Source: Betaproteobacteria bacterium
Lineage (GTDB): Bacteria > Pseudomonadota > Gammaproteobacteria > Burkholderiales > Rhodocyclaceae
Assembly (NCBI GenBank): GCA_028065725.1
Contig: JAPTVL010000054.1
Location: forward strand, 1 to 7,358
Length of the DNA stretch: 7,358 nucleotides
Reading direction: 5' to 3'
Positions 1 through 5,755 of the stretch are shown here, in pieces (positions within the stretch are counted from its first letter, which is position 1; every line of letters starts with the position of its first letter). The notes below the pieces were generated by a model, which was not told where the DNA came from, did no database searches, and was given only the letters and a program-made list of their open reading frames with translations. Position numbers and translations under genes: made by a program.

Positions 1-28
1 TCGCAATCAACCTCTTACCATGACCACA

Positions 29-50
29 CGTCTGCTTTCTACTGCAGACG
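29..50 (+). terminator. Hairpin, possible intrinsic terminator
   Basis: A perfect 7-base inverted repeat (CGTCTGC at 29-35, GCAGACG at 44-50) encloses an 8-base loop and is followed by CTTTTG. The stem is GC-rich, but the T run is only four long, so it would be a weak terminator. It could end a plus-strand gene lying left of the window. No gene in the window clearly uses it. Confidence 0.35.
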
Positions 51-110
51 CTTTTGCACACAAGTCAGCACACTACCATTTTCACTTCACGGCCTTGGCG
101 CCCGAGTCGC

Positions 111-242
111 TCAGGCGTCGACCCGGTCAGCGCGTCCCTGGGTTGCCGCGGTGCGCTTCTTTACCCGCCCGCTCTCATCCCGGGAGGAATCAACGAGCTG
201 AACGTAGCGGGGGCCGTCAGACGTGGTGGCTTCGATAAACAT
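111..242 (-). pseudogene. Relic of an IS1634-type (IS4-like DDE) transposase, N-terminus only
   Basis: On the minus strand an ATG at 242-240 opens a 43-codon frame ending in TGA at 113-111. It begins MFIEATTSDGPRYVQLVDS and continues with RDESGRVKKRTAATQGR. This fits the N-terminal pattern I know from IS1634-type transposases: M-F-[IL]-x-x-T, a short basic/Gly stretch, Y-[VL]-Q-L-V-[ED]-S, then R-[ND]-E-x-G-x-x-[RK]-[QK]-R-x-x-A-T-x-G-R. The family is usually about 450-600 residues, so roughly 90 percent is missing. Nothing recognisable follows the stop toward position 1, so the element is a dead remnant. The same frame is open further upstream (MLMRCGG precedes the chosen Met), so the exact start is uncertain. 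The identification is from memory of the family pattern, not a search. Confidence 0.5.
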
Positions 243-422
243 GCCACCACATCGCATCAACATTATCGGAAATGGTAAGAAGTCGTCCTTGATGGCAGAA
301 CGTGCCGCCAGACATACTTCGGCAAAAACGACGCTCTCAAGTCACTCACGACTAGCGGTTGATTAACAATGAATTTTTTGAGCGACTTTCGAGTGATTTG
401 CGGCCCTGGCCAGATTACTACG
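243..422. other. Stretch without a recognisable gene
   Basis: Short frames occur here (for example a 41-codon plus-strand frame from ATG 241 to TAA 366), but none resembles a known family. The stretch directly upstream of the minus-strand transposase relic has GATAAT on the minus strand (plus 262-267), which could have been the -10 of that element. This is relatively AT-rich, degenerate sequence. Confidence 0.3.
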
Positions 423-630
423 CTAAGCCCTTGTTCCTTCTAGGTCGGGAGGGACGATTTCAGCCGATTTCGGGCTCGAACTGTCGAACTCCGCGGCGAT
501 CTGGCTCAAATCGGAATTGGCGACAACATGCCCGGCGATGCGCTGGCCTCGCAGAGCCCTCAACAAACGCAATCCCCCCCTCCGAACATACGATTGGACA
601 CGCCACCGTGCCGGCCTGGATCATGTCGGC
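423..630 (-). pseudogene. Possible frameshifted minus-strand gene relic, unrecognised
   Basis: Read on the minus strand, ATG at 624-622 starts [17 protein letters not shown]; after the run of seven G (plus-strand C at 574-580) the adjacent frame continues as [20 protein letters not shown] and on to a TAG at 425-423. One base fewer in the homopolymer would join both parts into an uninterrupted 66-residue frame. Codon third positions in most of it are G or C, as in the neighbouring real genes, which favours a decayed gene over chance. I cannot name the family. Upstream, a TGA at 639-637 closes the frame just before the EamA gene start, so any N-terminal part is lost. It could also be a chance frame in GC-rich DNA. 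Confidence 0.25.
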
Positions 631-1587
631 ATGACATCACCCACCACTTTCCCCATCTCCTCCTCGTCACGCGGCCAGCTCGCGCTGGGCGCACTGCTTC
701 TGGCACTTTGCGCCGCCGCCTGGGGCGGCCTGCTCCAAGTCGCCAAGCCGCTGCTGCCTCTGCTCGACCCCTTCTGGCTCAACACCCTGCGCTACGCGCT
801 CAGCGCCCCGGTGTTCGCGCTGCTGCTGATCCGGACCGAAGGCGTCGAGGCGCTGAATTACGAAGGCCGCTTCCTGTCGACCGCCATACTGGGCTTCGTC
901 GGTTTCGGTGGCTTCGGCATTCTGACACTGCTGGGAGTCCGAGGGACCCGCCCCGAACATGCGGCGCTCATCGTCGCCCTGATGCCTCTGGTCAGTACCG
1001 CTGTAGGCTGGGCGCGCGGCGCCGAGCGCCCGAGCGCATTCGCGCTGTCGTGCATGCTCGTGGGCATCGCCGGCGTCGGCCTGACTGCCAGCAGCGGCCC
1101 GGCTGGTGCGGCACAGGCTGGCGGCGGCTTCGCTCCGGCACTGCTGATCTTCGCCGGCGTGGCCTCATGGGCCCTGTACACCCAAGGCGCGACGCGTCAG
1201 CCGTGGTCCGCGTTGCGCTACACCACACTCAGCTGTATCGCTAGCCTGCCTGGGTTTGCCCTGGCTCTACTCATCGCCAGTTGGGCCGGCCTTGCGCATC
1301 TGCCGCCGGCACGGCTTCCGGCGGCCGCTTACGCCGGTCTGGCCTACGTTGTGATCGCCGCGACGCTGTTCGGCATGCTGGGTTGGAACGGCGGGATCCG
1401 CCGGCTCGGGCCCGTCAACGGCGTGCTGTTCATCAACCTCGTGCCGGTCAGCGCATTTGCCATCGGCGTGGCGCGCGGGGCGCATTTCTCGAGCGCCGAA
1501 TGGATCGGCACCGCTGTCGTGCTCGCGACCTTGGTCGCGACCAATCTGGAGGCGCGGTGGCGCCCTCGAAAGCCCAGAACGGTTTGA
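631..1587 (+). CDS. EamA/DMT-superfamily transporter (probable small-molecule exporter)
   Basis: A 318-residue polytopic inner-membrane protein built of two EamA repeats (about residues 17-152 and 169-306), matching the usual 10-helix, roughly 300-residue DMT layout. Seen directly: long hydrophobic segments, an early LCAAAWGG segment, and the helix [19 protein letters not shown] at about 109-127, which corresponds to the conserved 'A-L-I-x-x-L-x-P-L' helix near the end of repeat 1; in repeat 2, [20 protein letters not shown] (260-279) occupies the same place. The C-terminus is short and basic ([10 protein letters not shown]), as expected for a cytosolic tail. The start at ATG 631 is chosen because it gives the normal family length; the frame is open upstream to ATG 517, which would add 38 non-hydrophobic, unfamily-like residues. 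The ribosome site before 631 is weak. The LysR gene begins 39 bases downstream on the same strand and may control it. The family exports amino acids, metabolites or drugs; the substrate cannot be told from the sequence. Confidence 0.88.
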   Translation: MTSPTTFPISSSSRGQLALGALLLALCAAAWGGLLQVAKPLLPLLDPFWLNTLRYALSAPVFALLLIRTEGVEALNYEGRFLSTAILGFVGFGGFGILTLLGVRGTRPEHAALIVALMPLVSTAVGWARGAERPSAFALSCMLVGIAGVGLTASSGPAGAAQAGGGFAPALLIFAGVASWALYTQGATRQPWSALRYTTLSCIASLPGFALALLIASWAGLAHLPPARLPAAAYAGLAYVVIAATLFGMLGWNGGIRRLGPVNGVLFINLVPVSAFAIGVARGAHFSSAEWIGTAVVLATLVATNLEARWRPRKPRTV

Positions 1588-1626
1588 GGTTTGAGCGTTT
1601 ATACTGCCCGAACGCCGAGACTCCCG

Positions 1627-2544
1627 ATGGAAATCTATCAGCTTCGCACTTTTGTCGTCGTTGCTCGCGAGGGAAGCATCACCCGCGCCGCCGAACTGCT
1701 GTTCCTCAGCCAGCCGGCAATCAGCGCGCACATCAAATCGCTCGAAGACGAGCTCGGTCTGATGCTGTTCGAGCGCACGCCGCGCGGCATGAGCCTAACC
1801 CCGGCCGGCTCGCGCTTACGTGAGAAGGCCGAGCAGACCCTGGCAGTTCACCTGGAAGTTCTCGCCGAAGCACGGCGCATCAAGGGTCAGGTCTGCGGCA
1901 CGGCCAGACTGGGGGCCGTGCGCAACCCGGAAGCCGGGGCCTTGCCATTGCTGCTGCAGCGCTTGGCATCGCAATGTCCGCAACTGGAGGTTCAGCTGAG
2001 CTACGGTTCCTCGGCCGAGATCGCCGCGCGTGTGCGCCGGGGCGACCTCGACGCCGGCCTGTTTTTCGTCGCCGAGGCGCTGGCAGAGGGACTCGACGCA
2101 GTCGAACTCCACCGCACAGGCGTTTTTCTGGCTGCGCCGCCAGGCATGCTCGGCGATCCGCGCCATCCCGATTGGGCCGAACTGGCTGAGCTTCCGTGGA
2201 TTTGCCCGGCACCGGGAACCTGCTGCAGTGAGGTCGCCGAAGCAATCTTCACGGAGCACGGCTTCCGGCCGCGTCGGCTGTTCGGGATCGATCTCGAGAG
2301 CGTGACCCGCACCTTGATCACTGGCGGCGTCGGTGTCGGTCTGCTGCACCAGCCAACCGCGCTGGAGGCCGCCCGCGAGGGCGCGGTCGAACTGCTCGGC
2401 GCCGGCCCCTACCGGCCGTTGCGCCTGGTCCTGGCGACGGCCCGGGCGCGACGCCACGAGCCGTTGGTGGCTACGCTCGCCGCCGTCGCGCTCGCTGAAA
2501 CGACTGTCGCCAGCACGGAAACGCTGCCGCGGGTCGTCGGGTGA
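1627..2544 (+). CDS. LysR-family transcriptional regulator
   Basis: A 305-residue protein of standard LysR length. Residues 1-60 form the winged helix-turn-helix: the sequence from about 14 to 49 carries EGSITRAAELLFLSQPAISA and the usual I-K-x-L-E-D-E-L-G-x-x-L-F-E-R, then T-P-A-G. The rest is the type-2 periplasmic-binding-like effector domain, with RRGDLDAGLFFV (138-149) and VTRTLITGGVGVGLLH (226-241) at the places where LysR proteins have their conserved 'G-x-L-D' and 'V-x-x-G-x-G-x-x-x-L' segments. ATG 1627 is chosen because the HTH then starts at the normal distance; a TTG at 1591 in the same frame would add 12 unrelated residues. Only 39 bases separate it from the EamA gene, in the same direction, unlike the common divergent LysR layout, so it may be co-transcribed with the transporter. 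TATACT at 1600-1605 could be a -10 of its own but has no matching -35. Three cysteines (C193, C199, C200) cluster in the effector domain; whether they sense anything is unknown. Confidence 0.92.
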   Translation: MEIYQLRTFVVVAREGSITRAAELLFLSQPAISAHIKSLEDELGLMLFERTPRGMSLTPAGSRLREKAEQTLAVHLEVLAEARRIKGQVCGTARLGAVRNPEAGALPLLLQRLASQCPQLEVQLSYGSSAEIAARVRRGDLDAGLFFVAEALAEGLDAVELHRTGVFLAAPPGMLGDPRHPDWAELAELPWICPAPGTCCSEVAEAIFTEHGFRPRRLFGIDLESVTRTLITGGVGVGLLHQPTALEAAREGAVELLGAGPYRPLRLVLATARARRHEPLVATLAAVALAETTVASTETLPRVVG

Positions 2545-2702
2545 ATCGGCTCGCTGTTGTCTACGTTGCCGCGATTCTCGGCCAGCCCGCCCCGGTGCGC
2601 ATCGCCCACAGCAGCGTCGTAACGGAGCGCGCCGGGCCGGTGATCGACCACCGGCGCGACGCTAGGTGCGGACGCGCGATGACGCAGGCGCATCGAACAT
2701 GA
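2541..2702 (+). CDS. Possible small ORF overlapping the LysR stop, unrecognised
   Basis: A GTG at 2541-2543 overlaps the LysR TGA (GTGA arrangement) and opens a 53-codon frame ending in TGA at 2700-2702. It reads VNRLAVVYVAAILGQPAPVR and continues AHSSVVTERAGPVIDHR. The first 40 codons use mainly G or C in the third position, like the adjacent genes. The overlap would allow translational coupling to the LysR gene. No ribosome site is needed for coupling, and none is clear. The family is not recognised; it may be the start of a truncated gene or chance in GC-rich DNA. A competing minus-strand frame covers the same bases. Confidence 0.2.
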   Translation: MNRLAVVYVAAILGQPAPVRIAHSSVVTERAGPVIDHRRDARCGRAMTQAHRT

Positions 2703-2870
2703 CAGAGCTGCGCCTATGGCCAAGCCGCCCGGAACAACCGGCTTGCCGGCGAAATCGAGGCGAAATGCTGCTTCGGCGCCCAAGGTCATCGGCACGACCA
2801 GAGACTCCAGCTTGCCGTGCCGGTACGCGGTGGCAGGGTGCGGTGGGAGTTGAGTGGGCGGCAACGCAGT
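2703..2870. other. Coding-like stretch without an identified gene
   Basis: Between the small frame after the LysR gene and the second LysR remnant, a minus-strand frame entered at 2864 (TTG) reads through YRHGKLESLVVPMTLGAEAA and RLDFAGKPVVPGGLAIGAA with G/C-rich third positions, so this could be another gene scrap. It has no convincing start, no recognised family, and continues as a plain antisense frame into the intact LysR gene (to 2409), which argues against a real gene. I see no RNA gene or strong regulatory element here. Confidence 0.3.
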
Positions 2871-3129
2871 CTATCTGTCCAATGAGGCGGAAGAAGGCTC
2901 CTCGTGGCTCGGCATCAATGTTCTCTTTGCTTCGTCTAGCAACCATTGAGCAAACGCTTGCGTTGGCTCTCCGCTCAATCCGATAGGCTCAGGAAGAACG
3001 AGGCAAAAAGTCTTGGAGATGCTTTTCCCGTCTGGCCACGGAGCGACCAACCGTCCCTGCGCCAGTTCGGTCTCAACGTAGAGGCGCGGCACGAGGGCAA
3101 CACCGAGGCCGGCCACTGCCGCCTCGATC
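2871..3129 (-). pseudogene. C-terminal remnant of a second LysR-family regulator
   Basis: The minus strand from 3128 down to the TAG at 2873-2871 encodes 85 residues beginning IEAAVAGLGVALVPRLYVET, then ELAQGRLVAPWPDGK and an AFAQWLLDEA helix before the stop. This is the last quarter of the LysR effector domain: 'A-A-x-A-G-x-G-V-A-L-x-P-R' and 'L-x-x-G-x-L-V-x-P' are standard there, especially in the GcvA-like subgroup. A whole protein would be about 300 residues, so the HTH and roughly 215 residues are gone. The reading frame is cut at 3129/3130, exactly where the IS66 left end begins; a TGA lies just inside the element (3140-3138). The missing 5' part is not on the other side of the element. 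A GTG at 3116 could be mistaken for a start, but the homology runs upstream of it to the IS boundary. Confidence 0.8.
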
Positions 3130-3154
3130 GTAAGCGTTCAGCCGTTCCACATTG
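3130..3154 (+). repeat. IS66 left terminal inverted repeat
   Basis: The left end begins GTAAGCGTTCAGCCGTTCCA. Against the right end it matches at the first seven bases, then TC at 9-10, and CCAC plus TTG in the distal part, 17 of 25 in total. It forms the exact edge of the LysR remnant's homology, which fixes the boundary independently. Confidence 0.85.
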
Positions 3155-3181
3155 CTGAGAGGTCACGGGGGCGGCGATCAT

Positions 3182-3209
3182 TGTGTCCACGACATTTTTG
3201 GTGGACACA
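3182..3209 (+). promoter_or_regulatory. Hairpin covering the tnpA ribosome site and start
   Basis: A perfect 9-base inverted repeat, TGTGTCCAC at 3182-3190 and GTGGACACA at 3201-3209, surrounds the 10-base loop GACATTTTTG. The right arm contains the GGTGGA ribosome-site-like bases and the A of the tnpA ATG (3209). In mRNA this stem would hide the tnpA start. Such structures are known in other insertion sequences (for example IS10 and IS50) as a block on transposase translation from read-through transcripts; its role here is inferred. It could alternatively be a DNA operator for a dimeric protein. Confidence 0.6.
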
Positions 3210-3610
3210 TGAACACAAACCTACTTGCACCGCCCACTTCCCGTCGCCATCGGAGGCACTCGGCCGAATTCAAGGCTCAAGTGATTGCTGCTTGCATGCA
3301 GCCCGGCGTGTCAATTGCCGCCGTTGCACTAGCGAACCAGCTGAATGCAAATTTCCTGCGTAGTTGGGTCAAAGCGCATCGCAATCAGCAGCGGGATGGC
3401 GTGCCGGCAAACATCGGTGCTGATGATAGCAGTGACGCAGAGAATTGCCCGCCACCCACATTGGTCCCTATCACGGTACCGGTGGTCGATGCCCAGCCGT
3501 CCGGCGACATCCAGATCGAAATCCGTCGCCAACACACTGTCTTTCAAATTGCTTGGCCAATTTCCCAAGCCACGGCGTGTGCCCAGTGGTTGCGCGAGGT
3601 CCTTCAATGA
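3209..3610 (+). CDS. tnpA: IS66 accessory protein TnpA (HTH, IS66 Orf1)
   Basis: A 133-residue protein of normal IS66 TnpA length. Residues 12-57 form an IS3/IS911-like helix-turn-helix: RRHRRHSAEFKAQVIAACMQ, then PGVSIAAVA, then LNANFLRSWVKAHR, the pattern 'S-x-E-F-K-x-x-V-[IV]-x-x-[AC] ... G-x-S-[IV]-A-x-V-A ... L-x-x-W'. The C-terminal part is less conserved and ends in ACAQWLREVL, typical of the family tail. It is thought to assist transposition, probably by binding DNA. ATG 3209 is preferred over the in-frame TTG 3152 because the family sequence starts just after it and GGTGGA precedes it. The start lies in a hairpin. Its TGA overlaps the tnpB ATG (ATGA at 3607-3610), implying translational coupling. 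Confidence 0.9.
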   Translation: MNTNLLAPPTSRRHRRHSAEFKAQVIAACMQPGVSIAAVALANQLNANFLRSWVKAHRNQQRDGVPANIGADDSSDAENCPPPTLVPITVPVVDAQPSGDIQIEIRRQHTVFQIAWPISQATACAQWLREVLQ

Positions 3611-3945
3611 TCCAGCCGGCGCAAGTCTGGCTGGCAGTCGAGCCGGTTGATATGCGTCTTGGCATCGATGGCCTATCGCTAAAAATCCAACAGGCCCTGG
3701 AGCGCTCCCCGTGTGACGGTACGGCCTATGCGTTCCGGAATCGCCGGCGCAACCGTATCAAGCTTCTCGTCTGGGACGGCACCGGTGTCTGGCTTTGTCA
3801 GCGGCGTCTGCATCGTGGCCATTTCATCTGGCCAACCGCCGATACCACTACCTTCACCATGACCGCATCCCAATGGAAATGGCTCATCACCGGTGCTGAC
3901 TGGCAGCGTCTGGACGCCGTTCCGCAAGCACACTGGCGAGTGTGA
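3607..3945 (+). CDS. tnpB: IS66 accessory protein TnpB (IS66 Orf2 family)
   Basis: A 112-residue protein, the usual length of the IS66 Orf2 family. It shows the family's marks in order: an N-terminal VEPVDMRLGIDGLS (11-24), matching the usual '[PT]-x-D-M-R-x-G-x-D-G-L', then YAFRNRRRNRIKLLVWDGTG (41-60), then VWLCQRRLHRGHFIWP (61-76), where 'R-L-x-x-G-x-F-x-W-P' is highly conserved. The protein is required for efficient transposition of some IS66 members, but its biochemical role is unsettled. The ATG at 3607 overlaps the tnpA stop as ATGA. 99 bases separate it from tnpC. This TnpB is unrelated to the RNA-guided TnpB nucleases of IS200/IS605 elements. Confidence 0.92.
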   Translation: MIQPAQVWLAVEPVDMRLGIDGLSLKIQQALERSPCDGTAYAFRNRRRNRIKLLVWDGTGVWLCQRRLHRGHFIWPTADTTTFTMTASQWKWLITGADWQRLDAVPQAHWRV

Positions 3946-3990
3946 GCGGTGGCATGGAAAAGCCCTTCAATTCGGTGTAATAAAGATCGC

Positions 3991-4017
3991 TGAAACGCCC
4001 TGTTGGCGGGGCTTTCA
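3991..4017 (+). promoter_or_regulatory. Imperfect hairpin in the tnpB-tnpC gap
   Basis: TGAAA (3991-3995) and GCCC (3997-4000) can pair with GGGC (4009-4012) and TTTCA (4013-4017), with C3996 bulged and an 8-base loop. No T run follows, so it does not look like an intrinsic terminator. It lies directly upstream of the tnpC extended -10 and could affect read-through or mRNA stability between tnpB and tnpC. Confidence 0.4.
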
Positions 4018-4029
4018 GGCATGTTGGTG

Positions 4030-4038
4030 TGGTATAAT
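4030..4038 (+). promoter_or_regulatory. Extended -10 promoter element before tnpC
   Basis: TGGTATAAT contains a perfect TATAAT at 4033-4038 with the TGn extension at 4030-4032. No good -35 lies 16-18 bases upstream, but an extended -10 can work without one. Transcription would start about seven bases after the hexamer, near 4045, which is the tnpC ATG itself. This would give tnpC its own promoter and a leaderless or nearly leaderless mRNA. Confidence 0.5.
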
Positions 4039-4044
4039 TTCAGC

Positions 4045-5613
4045 ATGAATTTGCACGCAGAGCTGGAGCGCTTCAACCCTGATCCTGCGCTGCAAGATTG
4101 GGTGTCCGGGACGCTTGATCAACTGCTCGACAAAGCCCGACAGGACGCTGCCACCATCAAGGCGGCGAACCTCAAGATCCAGGCACTGACACTGGAACTC
4201 GCACATCACCGGCGTATCCGCTTCGGCAACAAGAGCGAGGCCTTCTCACCCGAGCAACGGGAATTGTTCCAGGAAACCTGGGATACCGACCTGGCTGCGC
4301 TCGAAGCCGAGGCCGACCAGCAAGCCGAGGCACTGGAGCCGAAGGATCGTCCCAAGCGCCAGCGCGCCGGCCGCCAAGCCCTCCCCGAGCACCTGCCGCG
4401 CATCGAACACCGGCACGAGCCGGAGTCATGCATCTGCGGGCAGTGCGGCAAGGATCTGGTCAAGATCGGCGAAGACATCAGCGAGCAGTTGGACGTCGAG
4501 CCAGCCCGTTTCTTCGTGCATCGCCACATTCGCCCCCAGTATGCTTGCCGTGTTTGCGAGACAGTTTCAGCAGCACCCATCCCACCCGCCGTGATCGACG
4601 GAGGCATGGCCGCAGTGGGCTTGTACGTCTGGGTGATCATCAGCAAGTACCAGGATCATCTTCCGCTGTATCGTCTGGAGCAGATCGCAGCACGAGATCA
4701 GGTCATTCTGTCCCGCTCCACGCTCGCAGAGTGGGTGGGGCGTGTGGGTGTTGCCCTGCAACCTCTGGCGGATCGCTTGGCGGCGTTACTGCTTGAACGC
4801 CCCGTGCTGCATGCCGATGAAACGCCGGTGGCGCAGCTTGATCCTGGCAAGGGCAAGACGAAACGGGCGTATCTGTGGGCCTACCGCAGCAATGCCCTGG
4901 AATCCGGCCCGCCGATTGTGGTGTTTGATTACCAGACCAGCCGCGCGGGTCGCCATGCGCAGAACTTCTTATCGGAGTGGCAAGGCCGTCTCATGGTGGA
5001 CGACTACTCTGGCTACAAGGCGCTGTTTAGGGCCGGAGTGACAGAGTTGGGCTGCCTGGCTCATGCACGCCGGAAGTACTTCGATCTCAATGCGGCACAG
5101 GCCAATCCGATTGCGTTGGAGGCACTGGAGCGGATCGCGGCTTTGTACGCGATTGAGGTTCAAGGTAAAGACCTAGATGTCGCGGGGCGGACGCAATTGC
5201 GACAAGCGCAGGCTCAACCTCTGCTGCGGTCGATGCACGACTGGTTGCTCCGCGCTCGGATGATGGTGGCCAATGGCGGAGGTACCGCCAAGGCGCTCGA
5301 CTACAGTCTCAAGCGCTGGGCGGCTCTGAGTCGCTATGCCGAGGACGGACGTTTGCCGATCGACAACAATCCGGTGGAGAACACCATCCGACCGATCGCC
5401 ATCGGAAAGAAGAACTGGTTATTTACAGGATCAGAACGCGCTGGAAAACGGGCCGCCGCGATTCAGAGTTTGCTTGCCACCGCCAATCTCAATGGTATCG
5501 ATCCTTCGGCGTGGCTTAGAAAAACTCTGGAAGCCCTGCCGACTTGCCTCAACAGCCAGATCGATTCGCTGTTGCCACTGCGCGTGGAACCTTTACACCA
5601 AGCCCCTTCGTAA
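4045..5613 (+). CDS. tnpC: IS66-family transposase TnpC (DDE)
   Basis: The catalytic transposase, 522 residues, full length for the family. In order: an N-terminal coiled-coil-like region with the IS66 leucine-rich pattern (about 24-55, followed by HHRRIRFGNKSE at 54-65); an acidic/charged linker (68-115); a zinc-ribbon-like pair of CxxC motifs (C131-C134 and C168-C171); then the RNase H-like catalytic domain. Likely catalytic residues are D258 in LHADETPV, D319 in MVDDYSGY and E445 in NNPVENTIRPIAIGKKNWLF, the conserved IS66 DDE sites; the C-terminal IS66 tail domain follows at about 470-510. ATG 4045 is chosen because family homology begins there; ATG 4021 and TTG 4003 are in frame but add residues overlapping the promoter-like TATAAT. 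No clear ribosome site precedes 4045. The stop is 27 bases from the right end of the element. Confidence 0.94.
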   Translation: MNLHAELERFNPDPALQDWVSGTLDQLLDKARQDAATIKAANLKIQALTLELAHHRRIRFGNKSEAFSPEQRELFQETWDTDLAALEAEADQQAEALEPKDRPKRQRAGRQALPEHLPRIEHRHEPESCICGQCGKDLVKIGEDISEQLDVEPARFFVHRHIRPQYACRVCETVSAAPIPPAVIDGGMAAVGLYVWVIISKYQDHLPLYRLEQIAARDQVILSRSTLAEWVGRVGVALQPLADRLAALLLERPVLHADETPVAQLDPGKGKTKRAYLWAYRSNALESGPPIVVFDYQTSRAGRHAQNFLSEWQGRLMVDDYSGYKALFRAGVTELGCLAHARRKYFDLNAAQANPIALEALERIAALYAIEVQGKDLDVAGRTQLRQAQAQPLLRSMHDWLLRARMMVANGGGTAKALDYSLKRWAALSRYAEDGRLPIDNNPVENTIRPIAIGKKNWLFTGSERAGKRAAAIQSLLATANLNGIDPSAWLRKTLEALPTCLNSQIDSLLPLRVEPLHQAPS

Positions 5614-5615
5614 AC

Positions 5616-5640
5616 CAACGTGGGCGCGACGAGCGCTTAC
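5616..5640 (-). repeat. IS66 right terminal inverted repeat
   Basis: Reading inward on the minus strand it begins GTAAGCGCTCGTCGCGCCCA, matching 17 of the first 25 bases of the left end. It starts three bases after the tnpC stop and defines the right edge of the element. Confidence 0.85.
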
Positions 5641-5746
5641 TCACGAAGAGCATCAGCACATGCTCGACTGGTGCGACGGCAAATTCGATCCCACGGCCTT
5701 CGACACCGCTGAAGTCAACGCCAGACTCGCCGCAATCAAGTTCTGA
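5641..5746 (+). pseudogene. C-terminal remnant of a pRiA4b ORF-3-like protein
   Basis: Immediately after the IS66 end, the plus strand encodes HEEHQHMLDWCDGKFDPTAF and then DTAEVNARLAAIKF before TGA at 5744-5746. This is the characteristic end of the plasmid pRiA4b ORF-3-like family (also called the IS1096 passenger TnpR-like family), whose C-terminus reads roughly 'E-H-x-x-[ML]-L-[ED]-W-x-G-x-x-F-D-P-x-x-F-D-x-x-x-V-N-x-x-L'. Family members are about 180-200 residues or longer, so only the last 34 or so remain. The frame continues to the left into tnpC DNA only by chance. The function of the family is unknown; members are often found near mobile elements. The missing part is not on the left side of the IS66 element. 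Confidence 0.65.
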
Positions 5747-5755
5747 CTGTCAAGA

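Larger units (their letters stand above)
3130..5640 (+). mobile_element. Complete IS66-family insertion sequence, 2511 bp
   Basis: The element carries the three-gene IS66 set tnpA-tnpB-tnpC in the standard order and direction, within the usual 2.4-2.7 kb size. Both ends start with GTAAGCG reading inward, the known IS66-family terminal signature, and 17 of the first 25 bases of the two ends agree. All three reading frames are open and tnpC keeps its DDE residues, so it could be active. IS66 elements normally make 8-base target duplications; here the flanks are CCTCGATC on the left and TCACGAAG on the right, so none is visible. The left flank is a LysR remnant and the right flank a pRiA4b ORF-3-like remnant, which points to an adjacent deletion or recombination after insertion. 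Confidence 0.92.

Noticed and set aside
464..514. 7-base inverted repeat CCGATTT/AAATCGG with a 37-base loop
   Set aside because: The arms are short and the loop is long; such pairs occur by chance and nothing nearby suggests a function.
1267..1731. Long minus-strand open frame opposite the EamA gene end and the LysR start
   Set aside because: It is antisense to two clear genes, has low-complexity Gln/Arg/Ala-rich translation and no family resemblance; it is expected in GC-rich coding DNA.
1816..2457. 213-codon minus-strand open frame inside the LysR gene
   Set aside because: It lies wholly antisense to a clearly recognised LysR protein and has no recognisable domain or ribosome site.
2409..2864. 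151-codon minus-strand frame downstream of the LysR gene
   Set aside because: Part of it has protein-like composition, but it continues antisense into the intact LysR gene, starts at a TTG without a ribosome site, and matches no family I know; mentioned only as a possible scrap in 2703-2870.
3607..3945. TnpB as a possible RNA-guided nuclease
   Set aside because: The 112-residue protein is of the IS66 Orf2 family and only shares the name with IS200/IS605 TnpB; it has no RuvC domain, and no omega-RNA context is visible.
4206..4646. 146-codon minus-strand frame inside tnpC
   Set aside because: Antisense shadow of the transposase; Ser/Cys/Arg-rich translation without family features.
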